From: Clonostachys chloroleuca | Lineage: Eukaryota; Ascomycota; Sordariomycetes; Hypocreales; Bionectriaceae | DNA length: 64,000 nt | Assembly (NCBI GenBank): GCA_037952775.1 | Contig: JBANAY010000001.1 | Span: 4,960,001 to 5,024,000, forward strand | Reading direction: 5' to 3' | Shown here: positions 22,628-33,858 of the stretch, piece by piece | How positions within the stretch are numbered: position 1 is the first letter of the stretch | Layout of the letters: each line of letters begins with the position of its first letter | Notes under the pieces: model-generated | Seen by the model: the letters and a program-made list of their open reading frames with translations, nothing else | What the model was told of the DNA's origin: nothing | Databases searched by the model: none | Translations under genes and position numbers: made by a program

Positions 22628-24075
22628 TCAATTTTTCTCCAATACCTTCGGGTCCTTCTGGGCTTCCCGAAGAATTTCCCTCGGATACAAGGTTCCATCG
22701 TCCCTTTCCCATCTCCCACCATTAGGAAGCACCGCTTTCCATAATCTATTAAGTCAAGGTATTAATGGCTGGTAATACACAGTGAAATTCTCCTCCGCAG
22801 TCCTGATGAAGTCCCCTTCATGGGATACTTGCCCTTTTTTTAGATTTGCTATCTCCCCCATTTTAACAGAGTTACATTTATCGAATTCACGGACGACCCT
22901 GCTCTCATCCGGTCCGTTGTAGTGGATACATATCCAGAATATTACCCAGAAGAATGACTCTAGATCGTTTGCATAAAAGAATGTTGCTCCCCTAGAAGTG
23001 CACCAATGGCCAATGCTCTCGTACCGGTCTTTCCCTTTGCTCCTGAAACACCTTCTCGCTGCTCTTTGATGCAAGGTCTAGATCAATTAAAAATGAGGGC
23101 CAGGATGGGTTGTCATCATCCTCGTTCACCATAAGATTGTTGATTGAGATGTCTCTGTGCAAGAAGCCTGCCTTGTGTAGAGACTCATGTCCCTCGATAC
23201 AGCCTTCGAGGGCAGCAAGCAGGGCCGATCGAGAGGTCGCCTTGTATATGGGTTTTCCATAGTCTTGGAGAATGACACGCCGATGCACCCGATTTGGTGG
23301 TGCGCCGACAGCCTTGGTCGGGGACGTAGAACAGGATCGCTTGCTAGGAGGGAGAGGAGCGCCAGCCTTCCTAGATGGCCGCTTTCGACTACTGTAGCGG
23401 CCATCCCGCGACGTGCCGGCTGTGTTGGTGTTTGATGGACTGGGGCGCTCGCGCATGTAGTTTGCAGCTCTTGTGACGTCCAGTCCTCCTCGAATGTTGC
23501 CCCGAATCTCGTCGTCTGTCCCGTGAACCGTGACTGTCTCGTGGTAATAGTACCGAGCCACGTTGACAACGCCTTTACGAGTCGCTTCTTGTAATAGTTC
23601 GCTTTCTTCATCGCGTTCCGAATACTGCCACGAATCTTTAATAACAAGCGGCATCTCTGGATGCCCTTCGCGATGGGCTTTCCAGCAAGTCGTCGCCCGG
23701 CCAGCTATGCAACGCGCGCGCTGCATCACCCGTCGACAATGACCCGCTCTGTTGAACTGTCCCGCTCAATTTCAATGAAGCGTTCGTCATTTGCCGTCAT
23801 GATTGTCGGATCATACCCAAGCTGCCCCTCATTCATCCAGAAAAACCCGAGGATCGTAAATATAAACCGCAGCCCATCTCCGTTAATGTCGAACTGTTCG
23901 GACGCGATGCCCCAAAGCCGGTCAAACGCCCATACCCGCATGAGAGACCCGCGAAAGGGTGAAGCCCAAGACAAAGCGACGAGTGTCCTGGGCAGCAAGC
24001 ACTTCCCTTGCGTACCTTCCGAGATCAAGCCATGCTTCTGAGGCTTTGTCGGCCGATCGGTTGTTCTTTGTAAAG
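22628..24075 (-). pseudogene. FunK1-type protein kinase pseudogene, copy A
   Basis: Fungal-specific FunK1 kinase. Readable parts in order: AWLDLGRYAREVLAAQDTRR, MRVWAFDRLWGIASEQFDIN, CIAGRATTCWKAHREG, then the kinase core VHRRVILQDYGKPIYKA, the catalytic loop FLHRDISINNLMVNED, and IDLDLA in the DFG position. The C-terminal part FFWVIFWICIHYNGPDESR runs in another frame, and WKAVLPNGGRWERDDG follows an in-frame TGA (22754-22756). Further breaks: near 23958, at the C-run 23729-23731, and near 23070. The N-terminal ~130 residues present in copy B are missing. HRD residues are kept, unlike copy B. Confidence 0.85.
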
Positions 24076-24853
24076 AAATTGCTATCGTTGATGGTTTAGG
24101 AGGGAACGGAAGGAATATTAGATCTGTCAGCCGACGATCCCGAAGTCATAGATGCGATGTGGATCCACCTTGTACCTGCTGCGGTCGTCTAATACCACAC
24201 CTAGACTGTATCATTATCGCTGTTGATGGCGCTTGCAGGCTAAATGGTACACACGAGGCTATCGCGTCGGTTGGAATATTCATACATAAGAATTCTGAGT
24301 ACAGCTATAGCAGGGTGTTCTCGGAGTAACAAATCAGGTTGCAGAGTTATCAGCTAGTATTCACGCTCTTCGCCTTGCCTTGCAGATACGGATATTTTAT
24401 ATTATCTGCTTTCCTCCTATTAGAGGAAGCTTCAGGAGTTGCACAATAATGTCTGCATATAACCAAGTAATTTCCGAAAACAGTTAACTTCAACTTACTA
24501 GCTAGTTTAAATGATATTGTGGAGCCTCTCGCATAAAAGAAAAATGTCCAAAAAGCAGTAGATAAGGTTCAGGGCTAGGATTAACCAGCTGTGGATAACG
24601 ATTGAAGAGGACGAGCTATTTAAAAGTACGGAGCGAACCTAGGGTATAATTACTGGGGTTAGAAGGTTGCGGAGTTGGCGCTAGTTAGTTAAAACAAGAA
24701 AGAGTGTCACGTCATCGGCACGTCAACCACACAGATCGTGAGGAGAAGGAAATTATAAACCAACGGCAACTGGACCAGGTGATAAGTCTTGACAGTACTA
24801 CGATCCAACAAACCTAACATCTTTTCAAGCAGTCAAGAGGACACCTCGGCAAC
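24076..24853. other. Intergenic; promoter side of the racemase gene
   Basis: No supported gene. The last ~120 bp before 24854 are the presumed promoter/5' UTR; no regulatory motif is firm. Confidence 0.5.
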
Positions 24854-25676
24854 ATGAATCCACGCCAGACTTTTCGTATCCTCATTATCAACCCCAACTC
24901 CTCAGAGGCAATAACTGCAGCGATAGTAGCTACTATAGACAGAATTCAATTGGGTGATGTACGAGGCCGCTTGGAACCAAATGTCAAAGGGACTGATAAG
25001 CTGACTACGACTGTAGTCCATGGAGCTCAGTGCCTATACAACTCCACAACCATCTCCGTCAAGCATAACTAGTTACAGCGACATCAAGAGAAGCGAAGAA
25101 ACTATCTATTCGAGAATCTCAAATGATGGCCCTACATTGGACCAGTACGATGCCGTCCTCATCGCTGGCTTTGGTACCAAATCTCTAGTTTCAAAATTGT
25201 CCAGCCTTGGCCCTGAATGTATCATGGGGGTCTTTGAAGCGAGCATTTTAACAGCCCAAACACTACTGCGCCCAAATAGTGATGACAAATGGGGAATTGT
25301 CACACTGGGCCACTTCTGGGAGAGCTATCTCATGGTTGAAGTCAAGTCATTTCTGGGTCAGGATAAGGATAGTAGTAATCACAGATTCGCTGGTGTCTTC
25401 GCAGCGAAATTGTATGGACTCGATCCAAATGCCATGTCTCAAGAGGATATGAAAAATGGTATAAGGGAAGCCACAGTGCGATTACTTCAGTCAAGCTCAA
25501 CTCGATGCGTGGTGATAGGTTGTATAGTAACGGCCGAATTAGAGAACATCGTCCGCTCTACCGCAATCGAGTTCTTAGGGAAGCGCATGGGCGAGACTCT
25601 GTATGTCATCGACGCCATCAAAGCAGGCATTTTGCAAATACATCAAATGGTTCGTTGCAGAGATACTTTCAAATAG
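24854..25676 (+). CDS. Asp/Glu/hydantoin racemase family protein (DCG1-like)
   Basis: Member of the Asp/Glu/hydantoin racemase superfamily (yeast DCG1 type), cytosolic enzymes racemising or cleaving hydantoins and related amides with a pair of Cys residues. N-terminus FRILIINPNSSEAIT is the classic first strand and loop. Then YDAVLIAGFGT, MGVFEASILTA, WGIVTLGHFWESYL and CVVIGCIVTAELE follow; the Cys in VVIGC matches the second catalytic Cys, while the position of the first reads IAGFG rather than the usual CFSD-type motif, so activity is uncertain. Two exons: 24854-24958 and 25017-25676, intron 58 bp with GTACGA donor, GCTGAC branch-like motif and CTGTAG acceptor; phase kept, 254 residues, near DCG1 length. 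Stand-alone, tail to tail with the V-ATPase gene. Confidence 0.85.
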
Positions 25677-26045
25677 CGAATATTTTTGGGGAATGAACAT
25701 ACCCTGAGGAAGGGCTTTATAAGATACGTACTTGTATCTCTCATTCTTTCACGAGGCAAGCACCTTGTTCCCAAGCTCTTAACGGGTTCCGAAAAGGTAT
25801 TGGCGGTCCCTAAACGGGGACCGGTCTCCTGTTAATTTTATATGCGAGACATTTCCCAAAACAACTTCCATTATGCCTCGAGGAACGAAAGGTTCTTCCT
25901 TCCGCCCCCTTGAAAGCAACACCTGGAACGCCACCTTCGCCATATTGCGCCACATCCGAACAGCCACACGCCATGACCTAAAATGATAATAGCTAAGTCT
26001 GCAGGAATAATCATGGGAAGTATTGCCCGTTGTGAATCCGCTACA
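25677..26045. other. Convergent 3' intergenic region
   Basis: Lies between the 3' ends of the racemase and V-ATPase genes. No gene seen; holds both terminators/poly(A) regions, not individually assigned. Confidence 0.5.
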
Positions 26046-28838
26046 TCATCCCAAGTAGTCTTTCAACTCTTCTGACTCCTCTAACAAAGTATTGAACGAG
26101 AATGGTGTAAAAGGCCAGCCCGCAAACTCTGCAAACTTGGAGAAGGACTCAACCCACGCCAATCTGAGCGAGTGCAGCATGGCACTGGTACCCTCCATGC
26201 ACACCAAAATGGCAATCGCTATACAACTTGTCAGTGGCCATCTTGTAACAGTGAAATTGGAAGCAGAGCGTACTGAGAAAGAACCACACATAGAAGCTGA
26301 CGACAATCTTAATAACGCCGACAACGCCCCCCACCTTTAAAGCACGGCCTAGAGTCATGTTCCAAAGCACCACACTCAATTGCTGATGGGCTAGTGATAA
26401 GGCCCAGAGACGTAGGTACGAAGCAGTGTGGGAAACGCAGTTTAAGCAAAACTCTGTAAGCACGGGTAAGGATTCCATATCCCCTAGATTACAGACAAAG
26501 TTGTAGCTTACCAATAGTGTCGATGACTTGGTACATCATGACCTCGCCAAACTCGAACGGTTGGTCTTCACCAATATTTTGAGTATTCATCGCAACACCC
26601 TCGCCATCATCGCCAAAGCTGTCACCGCGCCCATCAACCAAAGGCTCATTCTCATCATCGCCGTCCAGGGCGCCAAAGCGGGAGGTTTCGCCGATTCCGC
26701 GATAACCCAAATCGCGGGCACGGTCATGTTTCCAACGGAGAAAGAAGGGCTTAAGCAAAAGTAGGATCGGGACCTGGAATAAGGCTACCGAAAGTAGAAT
26801 AACCTGAACATACTCTTGCCCAGCGTACAAGCGCTCGTCAAGAGTTCCAGGACGCAGGAACATGTAGATCAACATGTTCAGAAGGCTAGGAGGTTGCGTA
26901 CCAGTATCACACCAGTCCACAGACCATTTGTAGATGATACAAAGAACGAGGTAACCGAAGATGGCCTGGAAAAATATTATTCTAGGAAGAAAATTGGCCC
27001 AGATATCAATAGGCTTCTTGAAATGTCTTGCGTTGATGTAGGAGAAGCAAAGCGAGTAGGTCATGTGAGCCCAACCAAGGATGATACTCATCTTCATCTT
27101 GTAGCTATTGCTGAAGATAAGATTATTCTCACTTCTATGCCATGCCCAATCTAGACCGAATGGGTAGCGATAGCCTTCGTCGCGTAAGGTAGCAGAAAGG
27201 GACTGTTTTTCTTGCCAGCCCTCTGGCTTCTTGAACGTCCAAGCGCTGTCGAACAGAGTTATGGACTTAGAGAAGGCGTCATTGTAGATAAGACCTGTGA
27301 ATAAAGAGAAGACCGCCATGACCAGCGCTATGTATCGACCGTAAAAGATCATAGCGAACAGTTCGAATGTGACCTTCTTCAGAGGCTTCTCCCAATAGAC
27401 CATGGCTAACGCAGCAGAGAGCATGATAACAGCATGTCCAAAGTCGCCAAACATCACAGCAAAGAGGAAAGGGAAGGTAATAATGACAGGTATGACCGGG
27501 TTAACCTCTTGATAGGTGGCTGTACCATACGCATTGACAATGGTCTGGAAGCCTTCGGTAAACTTATTGGTCTTCATATAAGTGGGTGGCTTCTTATTAG
27601 TTCGAACCTCATTAATAATAGACGGAACGGAGAGGCCAGCTCGGTTAGTGACGTCCTGGAGAGTAGTGCTGACAAGAGGTAAGTCATTAGTAGGGCACCA
27701 AGCCTCAGCGATGAGGACTTGGTGGGCAGGATCGTAAGAGAACAGGTTAAGGGTGTTGTATACAGCCTTCTCTTTTGCAATGAGCACCATCCAGACAGAA
27801 AGAGACTGCGAAATTTGGTTGAGCTCTGCCTCAAGAGTAGTTTGAGTGTTGCGAAGGACGCTCTGTACGTCCTCGAGACGACTGTTCACCCCGTGAATCT
27901 GGTCGCATCGGATATCACTGTTCTCATCGACATTATATACCTCAGCTCCCATGGATTCAGCTATCTTCCGGATCTTGGCGATAATCTTTTTGCCATGAGC
28001 GATGATGAGAAAGACATTCTTCCTAACAGCCTCGTTGTTCATGGGGTCGATCAACGGCTCTAGAATCTCCGACAACTTCATGTACAGGTTACCACGAAGA
28101 GTTCGCCAGAGGATACGCTCAAAGGTGGCAACACGATCCCTTGAGATAACGCCAGAGATGAAGTCAATTTCCATGCCAGAACATGATCTCTCGATGTCAG
28201 GTGGAGTGTTGTGCTGCTCAACGTCGGAGAGTAACGGCGCGTTATCGTTTTGTGTAGAGATTCGGCTCTCCACGTTTCCGGGAGCGCGATCAAAGAAGCC
28301 GCCAGCCTCTCTCAGCACCCAGTGCCATTGAATGAGGTCACCCTCACGTTTCTTGAGGGCCTCGTAGCTGTCGTTCAGTGCGGAGACGTGCTGCTCAAGC
28401 TTCTGGCTTCGCTCGGCGAGTTCATCAATTTCCGAGGTAGAGGGCGACGCGAGCCTCTGAGCATCAAGATCAAGCTTTCGAAGTGTGATTCCCGCCTTTT
28501 CTATCTGCATATAGAAGTATCCTGTGTCTCGTTAGGTTGTGTGCATTCTGAGGCGTTGTAGTGACGTACGCAGCCGTCGTTCGACATCATGAAGGCGTCG
28601 GATCTCCTGGGTGAAAGTACGCTGAAAGGCACTGACATCTTTATTAAGCTGGATGAAATGATATATGAGTAGCCTAAATAGAGGAGATAGCTTGGGCATG
28701 GAGGCTTACGTCGCAGAACTGGCACAGCCCAAGCTCGCCAAGAGCAGTGACGACCTCCCGATCGATGTCCTTGGAGACGTACAGCTGCACCATGCTCATG
28801 TCCGCCGAGCGGAATGGAGTATCCTGTCGTGGGTCCAT
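26046..28838 (-). CDS. vph1: V-ATPase V0 subunit a (Vph1/Stv1 type)
   Basis: Membrane subunit a of the vacuolar proton pump, forming the proton half-channels and linking V0 to V1. Five exons in phase: 28838-28710, 28648-28570, 28521-26512, 26453-26274 and 26218-26046, 856 residues, normal for the family. Start [20 protein letters not shown] matches the conserved SADMS.VQLY N-terminus. The cytosolic half is coiled-coil ([19 protein letters not shown]). The membrane half includes [36 protein letters not shown], and the essential-Arg helix [20 protein letters not shown]; it ends [20 protein letters not shown] and PFTPFSF. All introns have clean GT..AG sites. No break found, so this housekeeping gene is intact and a useful contrast to its broken neighbours. 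One gene covering both Vph1 and Stv1 roles is usual in filamentous fungi. Confidence 0.95.
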
Positions 28839-29509
28839 GGTGATGCAACTCGGGACCAGACTCGAGGTTGTGGTTGTAACTCGTCAGCGGGCGAGCAAGG
28901 GAGCCTGTCGACGTGACGTCTTGATTGGTTTCAAGAGTCAGTCAAGGCAGGCCGGGTATTGGCACTTGCAGTTACGTTTCCGGCCCCGCAGTGGCGATAT
29001 ACCTAGGTATGGATCTTAGCTTGCTTATGTACAAGGGTAAGACATGAGGCAGAAATACAGGGTCTCCTTCCATTGGACAGCCACACATCCACTTTCATCG
29101 ATCAGCAGCCAAATGCCGATCAAGCTAAGGGCTGTCTGAAAATGTGTTGTTTCCCATGAGTCACAAACGCAAGCCCAATCGTATTCAGTTCAACTCTTTA
29201 CTGGACCCAGCCCCGCTCCAGCCGGGAGGCAAGGATCCTCCCTTTGGAGCACCAACCGTCGTGGGAAGTCAAACTTTAGTGATAAACCAACATCGACCCT
29301 GACGTCAGGGAGCCAATTGTGACGCTATAAAGTCTTACCCTACAGCAATTTCTTTGTTGATGGCCCAGGCGCCCCCCCACCCCCAAAAAAAAATCTTTCC
29401 CGCAAAGCAAAGCTATCACAGCCGACAACAGACCAGCTTGCCAGTTTGGAAAAGATCGTGATTTTTCGCGAGGCCAAAGGCTAATAAGACACGTGAAATT
29501 GTGTTCATC
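28839..29509. other. Divergent promoter region, no gene
   Basis: Shared upstream region of vph1 (minus) and the sulfurtransferase fragment (plus). Contains an A-run near 29385-29394 after a C-rich tract. No gene seen. Confidence 0.5.
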
Positions 29510-30178
29510 ATGGCTGGCGCTTATCTCTTTTTAAAGCGGCACTTACCAAGATGCAGCTATCGTACATCTTCGCACTCAATCAATCATCATGGCTGGTTCA
29601 CCTTACCATCAAATCATCGTTCGTTCTCCACCTTCCTAGTGAGCCCGAGGGACCTGCATAAAGCTCTTAGGATAAGCCCATCCAGCATCTCCCAAGAACC
29701 TCGAAAACCTCGAATAATTCCCATATGCGCCACTTGGTTCCCAGATGATGACTCCGAGGGTCGCACAGGTATCCAGGCCTTCCGCGAGAAACGAATCCCA
29801 AAAGCTCGCTTCTTTGATCTCAATAGGGTTATTAATGCGCATTCACCCTATCCCCATATATTACCTGGGGCTGTGGATTTCGCTGCCTCAATGAGCGAGC
29901 TGGGCATTCGTAAGGAGGATACCCTGGTGGTATATGATGCTGAGAAGCTTGGTATTTTTTCGGCACTAAGGGTGGGTTGGATGTTGAAAGCTTTCGGCCA
30001 CCCAAAGGTGCACATCCTCAATAATTTCAGGCTATGGGCTGAACAGGACCTACCGATAGAAAATGGAGCAATACATGACTTCGAACCTTGCACCTATCCG
30101 GTCCCTATGCCTGGTGAAGCAAAGCTTGCTAGCTTTGAGGATGTTCGCGAAGCGAACATGTACTATAGTAAGGACTAG
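29510..30178 (+). pseudogene. Mercaptopyruvate sulfurtransferase-like gene, truncated paralogue
   Basis: Encodes only the first of two rhodanese domains of a TUM1/MST-type sulfurtransferase: RIIPICATWFPDDDSEGRTG, then IPKARFFDLNRVINAHSPYP, then VVYDAEKLGIFSALRVGWML and HPKVHILNNFRLW. The basic N-terminus could be a mitochondrial presequence. The frame ends with TAG at 30176-30178, right after the point where similarity to the opposite-strand paralogue (30759-31815) stops. The second domain, which carries the catalytic Cys in this family, is absent, so enzymatic function is unlikely. The two paralogues are in tail-to-tail orientation, about 0.6 kb apart. Confidence 0.85.
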
Positions 30179-30758
30179 ATGGCAAAACGCTTGATTTAGA
30201 GCATGGTGAGGTGGTTTGTATTACTCACCAAGTGAGAGATGGATCATTTGAGGAGAAAAGACCTAGCATCGGGTTTTCAGTGGGCCCTTCCGGCCTTTGC
30301 TTCGAGAGGCTATCATGTTTATGCCTCCCATAATCAGGGTTATCTTTACGGGCAAATAACTATACTCCTATTATTGGATGGGACATTAAAAGAGCATGTG
30401 GGTTATGAAAATAAGTGAAGATCCTCTCCTACCCTTAGCTTTTCGAATCATCCTGAATGGGAAACCATGATTTGGGAAGAGGTTTCTTGGTACCATCAAA
30501 AGATCCTAGTTCTAACCTGAATCTGCTGGATTTGATAGAAGTGTGGCACTTCGCTGACCTGATCCTTATACTTGGTCTGGAACGGTCTTGCTATAACAGC
30601 ACACTGTGACTAGCTTCGGTTACTTTTAAAATGGGAATATAGCCATTCTTATTACATGTACTATGCAGCAATAAGGAGGGATATGCTGTCCAGGTAATAG
30701 CCTGTTTCCCTACTGCAAAGTATTGGGTCACTTCATCTTCCATACTCTAAATTAAATA
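30179..30758. other. Unrelated insert between sulfurtransferase paralogues
   Basis: Replaces the second rhodanese domain of the left paralogue. No gene recognised on either strand. Confidence 0.5.
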
Positions 30759-31815
30759 CTAATAGGAGTTTTGTTCCTTTAAAACCAAATAATCCCATGG
30801 TCGTACTCTTTGCGTCCATTCACTGTGAGATGGTCAGGGGAGAGAGCTTGTGATGGCCTATAGAAGAAACTTACCTCCAGCTTCCGTCGTAGACCTTTCG
30901 TGAATCTGGGGAGCCGAACTGAGCCTCATTTAATGCTGTTTCGAGCACGTATACCGTGATGCTGGTTCCGCTCGAGATAATCGGCTTTAGAGGATCTACA
31001 CCTTTCATTTCGAATAGTTTCTTCAGTTGATCGGATGGTAAGAATGCCTTCGTTTCCGGATCCAGCATTAGATCATAGGGGATATTGATAGAGCCAGGCA
31101 TATGCCCTGAAGAGTCTGACTGTGGAGCTGGATGCCTTCCCCTGAATTGGCCGCTGGATCGTGAATCCAGAACCTGTATGCCCTCTCTACCCTCCTTATT
31201 ATAGTCCACAGTTGCTTCACGAATGTCCTCAAAGGTAGCAAGCTTTGTGTCGTCAAGCCTAGAAACTGGATAGGTACTATGGCTGAAGCTGTATACTTCC
31301 CCGCGTTCTGTCGGCAGATCCTGTTCAACCCATAGCCTGAAATTATTGAGGATATGCACCTTTGGGTGACCAAAAACTTTCAACATCCAACCAACCCTTG
31401 GTGCCGATAAGATACCTAGCTCCTTAGTGTCATACACTACCAGGATATCCTCTTTACGAATGCCCAGCTCGCTTATTGAGGCAGCAAAATCCTCAGCGCT
31501 AGGCAACATATGAGGATAAGGCGAATGCGTATTGATAACCTTGTTGAGGTCGAAAAAGCGAGCTCCTGGGATTCGTTTCTCGCGGAAGACTTGGATACCT
31601 GTGCGACCCTCGGTATCATTGGCAGGAAACCAAGCGGCACATAGAGGAATGATTCGCGGTTCGAGGGCGATGGTAGATGGGGCCGTCTTGATAGCTTCAT
31701 ACAGATTCCTCGGGTTCACGACATAGGAGGATATTGAGCGATGATTTGATGGCAATCTGAAACGGCGACGATGGTTAAGTAGCTGCGAAGATGTGCGATA
31801 GTTACATCTTGGCAA
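30759..31815 (-). CDS. Two-domain rhodanese protein (TUM1/MST-like) with Cys-to-Ser active-site change
   Basis: Both rhodanese domains are present. Domain 1: RIIPLCAAWFPANDTEGRTG, IPGARFFDLNKVINTHSPYP, VVYDTKELGILSAPRVGWML. Domain 2: GIQVLDSRSSGQFRG, SSGHMPGSINIPYDLML, then the active-site loop. Main exon ends at 30875; a terminal exon 30822-30759 restores the conserved end (YDGSWSEWTQRV, then PWDYLVL). In this family the loop is Cys-Gly-(S/T)-Gly-x-Thr; here it reads SSGTSIT, so the persulfide-forming Cys is Ser and sulfur transfer should be lost. The 5' end is unsure: the open frame begins at a TTG, and a small first exon from ATG near 31858 with an intron ending TTTCAG near 31757 is an alternative. 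Otherwise no stop or shift. Confidence 0.8.
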
Positions 31816-32961
31816 ACAACCTACCGGGAAGCGGTAAGCTGGTAGGTAGTCCAGGCATGGTGTATGTGATCAATTGTGTACTTCGCAAGGCTTGTCTGGT
31901 TGACGATTTTCTTTACACAGCTTCCAGCTGATCTGTTTTTATTTCCGTGACAGTTATGAGAGCTGATAGGGGTTGTTGCGAATCAGACCGCTGGAGTAGA
32001 TACTGACTGACGTCAAGACCTAATTAAGCTTTCGCCACCAAAGGCTTATCAAGGTGATGGAGGGCTAAATCGCCACCGTCACCTTCCCCGCATTTGCTCG
32101 TGTCCAAGACTGGCCAATTGGTGTTCGCCAGCATGAGTAACCAATCAGGTGTCCTCATACCCCGAGATCACTACGGCTGGTAAGCGTCATACGTAAAGGG
32201 GTAATGATAATTGACTTCGAGCGCTCGCGGCTTCTCTTGCCACCTCGACGACAGCTGGCGGTTCTGGAGCCTAACAAGCGGCAGCGGGTTCAAGATACGA
32301 AGGGGAGGATCAAGGCGGTATCTCGTCTTCGCGGTGTTAAGAGCCAGCTGGAGCCAGGTTTCTTGCATGATCTCGCAGGAGTGAAAGGAGCGTTCATGTG
32401 ATTTGATATTACACTATTAGCGAGAGATTGGTTGGCTTTATGGTAACGTTGTCACTTGAATGCAAGACCTGATACTCGGGCTGTTTTGGGGAGTCTTACT
32501 GTAGTTCGCTAATACGCAATTGGTAAAAAGACAAGGCCCGACATGGTATTCAGAGCGAATGATGACGCTGGCAAGGGATCGCTGTAACACTAGCTCTGCG
32601 TACGCGGTAATGCTTTGTGCGATCCGCCGAGTAGGAAAAGCGTTTGCGTACGCGAGAGATCGGCCATTCGCGTACGCGACTTTGCACGGGCCTGTTTAGT
32701 GCACTCTTTAGTGCACTCTGTAGGCGGTGGGTCTCGTACGCAACTCGGCATACGCAGTCCGTGTGATTCAATGAAGAGCTATTATCTTGTGAAGGACGTA
32801 AAGAAAAAAACCCACATATCATTTAAGGGGCAAGTGCTGGCGAATAAGAGTCACGTGAATGAAAGAATGGACCAGTCATGAAGAAGCTCCACGAATTTTG
32901 TCTTACTAGCAAAGGTACTGGAGTTATTTTTTTCCAACAACGTCATAGCTGCTGTCGGCGA
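31816..32961. other. Intergenic with palindrome cluster
   Basis: No supported gene; opposite-strand frames at 32171-32401 mirror each other. Holds the GCGTACGC cluster listed separately. Confidence 0.5.
32597..32755. repeat. Cluster of GCGTACGC palindromes
   Basis: TGCGTACGCG at 32597-32606 and 32645-32654, CGCGTACGCG (perfect 10-bp palindrome) at 32669-32678, CGTACGC at 32735-32741 and a TACGC near 32751, plus a TTTAGTGCACTC doublet near 32695-32720. Repeated palindromes of this density may be binding sites of a dimeric factor or a decayed satellite. Confidence 0.6.
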
Positions 32962-33858
32962 TTAGCAACCAGACATTTTTAGACTCTCAGTTGTGGCGTC
33001 GGGGAACACTTGACGAATGTATTCCTTGTGAGCAAGATTCTTTGCGCTTTCGCCGCGTTTCCGGCCACAACGAAGTTGAACTCCTTCTAGAAACTTGGTG
33101 TAACATTGTAATGATCTGATTTCGGCTACAACTCGACGTAGAGAATGCAGGCTATCACTTTTGCCTAATGCCCGCAAGATGCCGTGATAACCTCGTTGCT
33201 GCTCATGAGGTAGATATGTAGTACTATTTGGGAAGGTAACAGTCTCCCTTAGAGTAGCACCAAAAAGGCCATTAATGATTAGATGGTCCCAGTGCAATTT
33301 AAGGAAACTAACGATCGTATCTTGATAGAGGTGCTGAAGCTGTTTGGCTGGCTTACAGGGTTCTGATGTATGTGCGGTAATTCTTTGAGCGCGGTTGTTG
33401 TTAGCCCTCTTATCGATAAGTTCATGCGCCACCGAGTCATCCCTCGTACGGATGCGTTTCTTAGCAGGGGAGAAGACAGCCAAGTTACTGCATTCGTTAC
33501 AGACCTCATTTCTAGCGCTGAAATTATCTGTGCTAGTCAGTGTGTCACTCTGCAAATGATTAGTACTACAGATTTCGGCTTGTCTCGCTTGCCCAGCTAC
33601 AGATACAAGGGATTGTATATCTCTGTTAGTGCTGTAATCTTGGTAGAATATCTCAATATCCGTTAGCGTCTTACCCCAAGGTACTATTTCAGAGTAATCA
33701 GGAACCACATCCTCTTGATTAGTATTGCAAATATATTCAAACCCAAGGTACCTCTGAGACAAATTCTTTATAAAGCTAAGAAGAGTATCTTTTCCAAATG
33801 ATAATTTGATATTTTGGAAGATGTTATCAGCCTTTGCCTCTAGCTCCGTAAGCTCCAT
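32962..33858 (-). CDS. Hypothetical nuclear-looking protein, 298 residues
   Basis: Uninterrupted frame starting MELTELEAKADNIFQNIKLS. Balanced composition, a basic NLS-like stretch in the middle (SPAKKRIRTRD), two Cys (EVCNECSNLAVF) just before it, and a helical C-terminal half (LHSLRRVVAEIRSLQCYTKF, then CGRKRGESAKNLAHKEYIRQ) followed by FPDATTESLKMSGC. No known domain recognised. It stands alone in a gene-poor stretch. An intact frame of this length amid decayed sequence suggests a real gene or one recently inactivated; a role in DNA or chromatin would be inference from the NLS only. Confidence 0.6.
   Translation of the reverse strand: MELTELEAKADNIFQNIKLSFGKDTLLSFIKNLSQRYLGFEYICNTNQEDVVPDYSEIVPWGKTLTDIEIFYQDYSTNRDIQSLVSVAGQARQAEICSTNHLQSDTLTSTDNFSARNEVCNECSNLAVFSPAKKRIRTRDDSVAHELIDKRANNNRAQRITAHTSEPCKPAKQLQHLYQDTIVSFLKLHWDHLIINGLFGATLRETVTFPNSTTYLPHEQQRGYHGILRALGKSDSLHSLRRVVAEIRSLQCYTKFLEGVQLRCGRKRGESAKNLAHKEYIRQVFPDATTESLKMSGC

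Noticed and set aside
24959..25016. Apparent frameshift in the racemase gene
   Set aside because: A 58-bp GT..AG intron joins the frames in phase, so the gene is intact.
26528..28561. Plus-strand frames across the V-ATPase region
   Set aside because: Opposite strand of the long vph1 exon 3, which is unambiguous.
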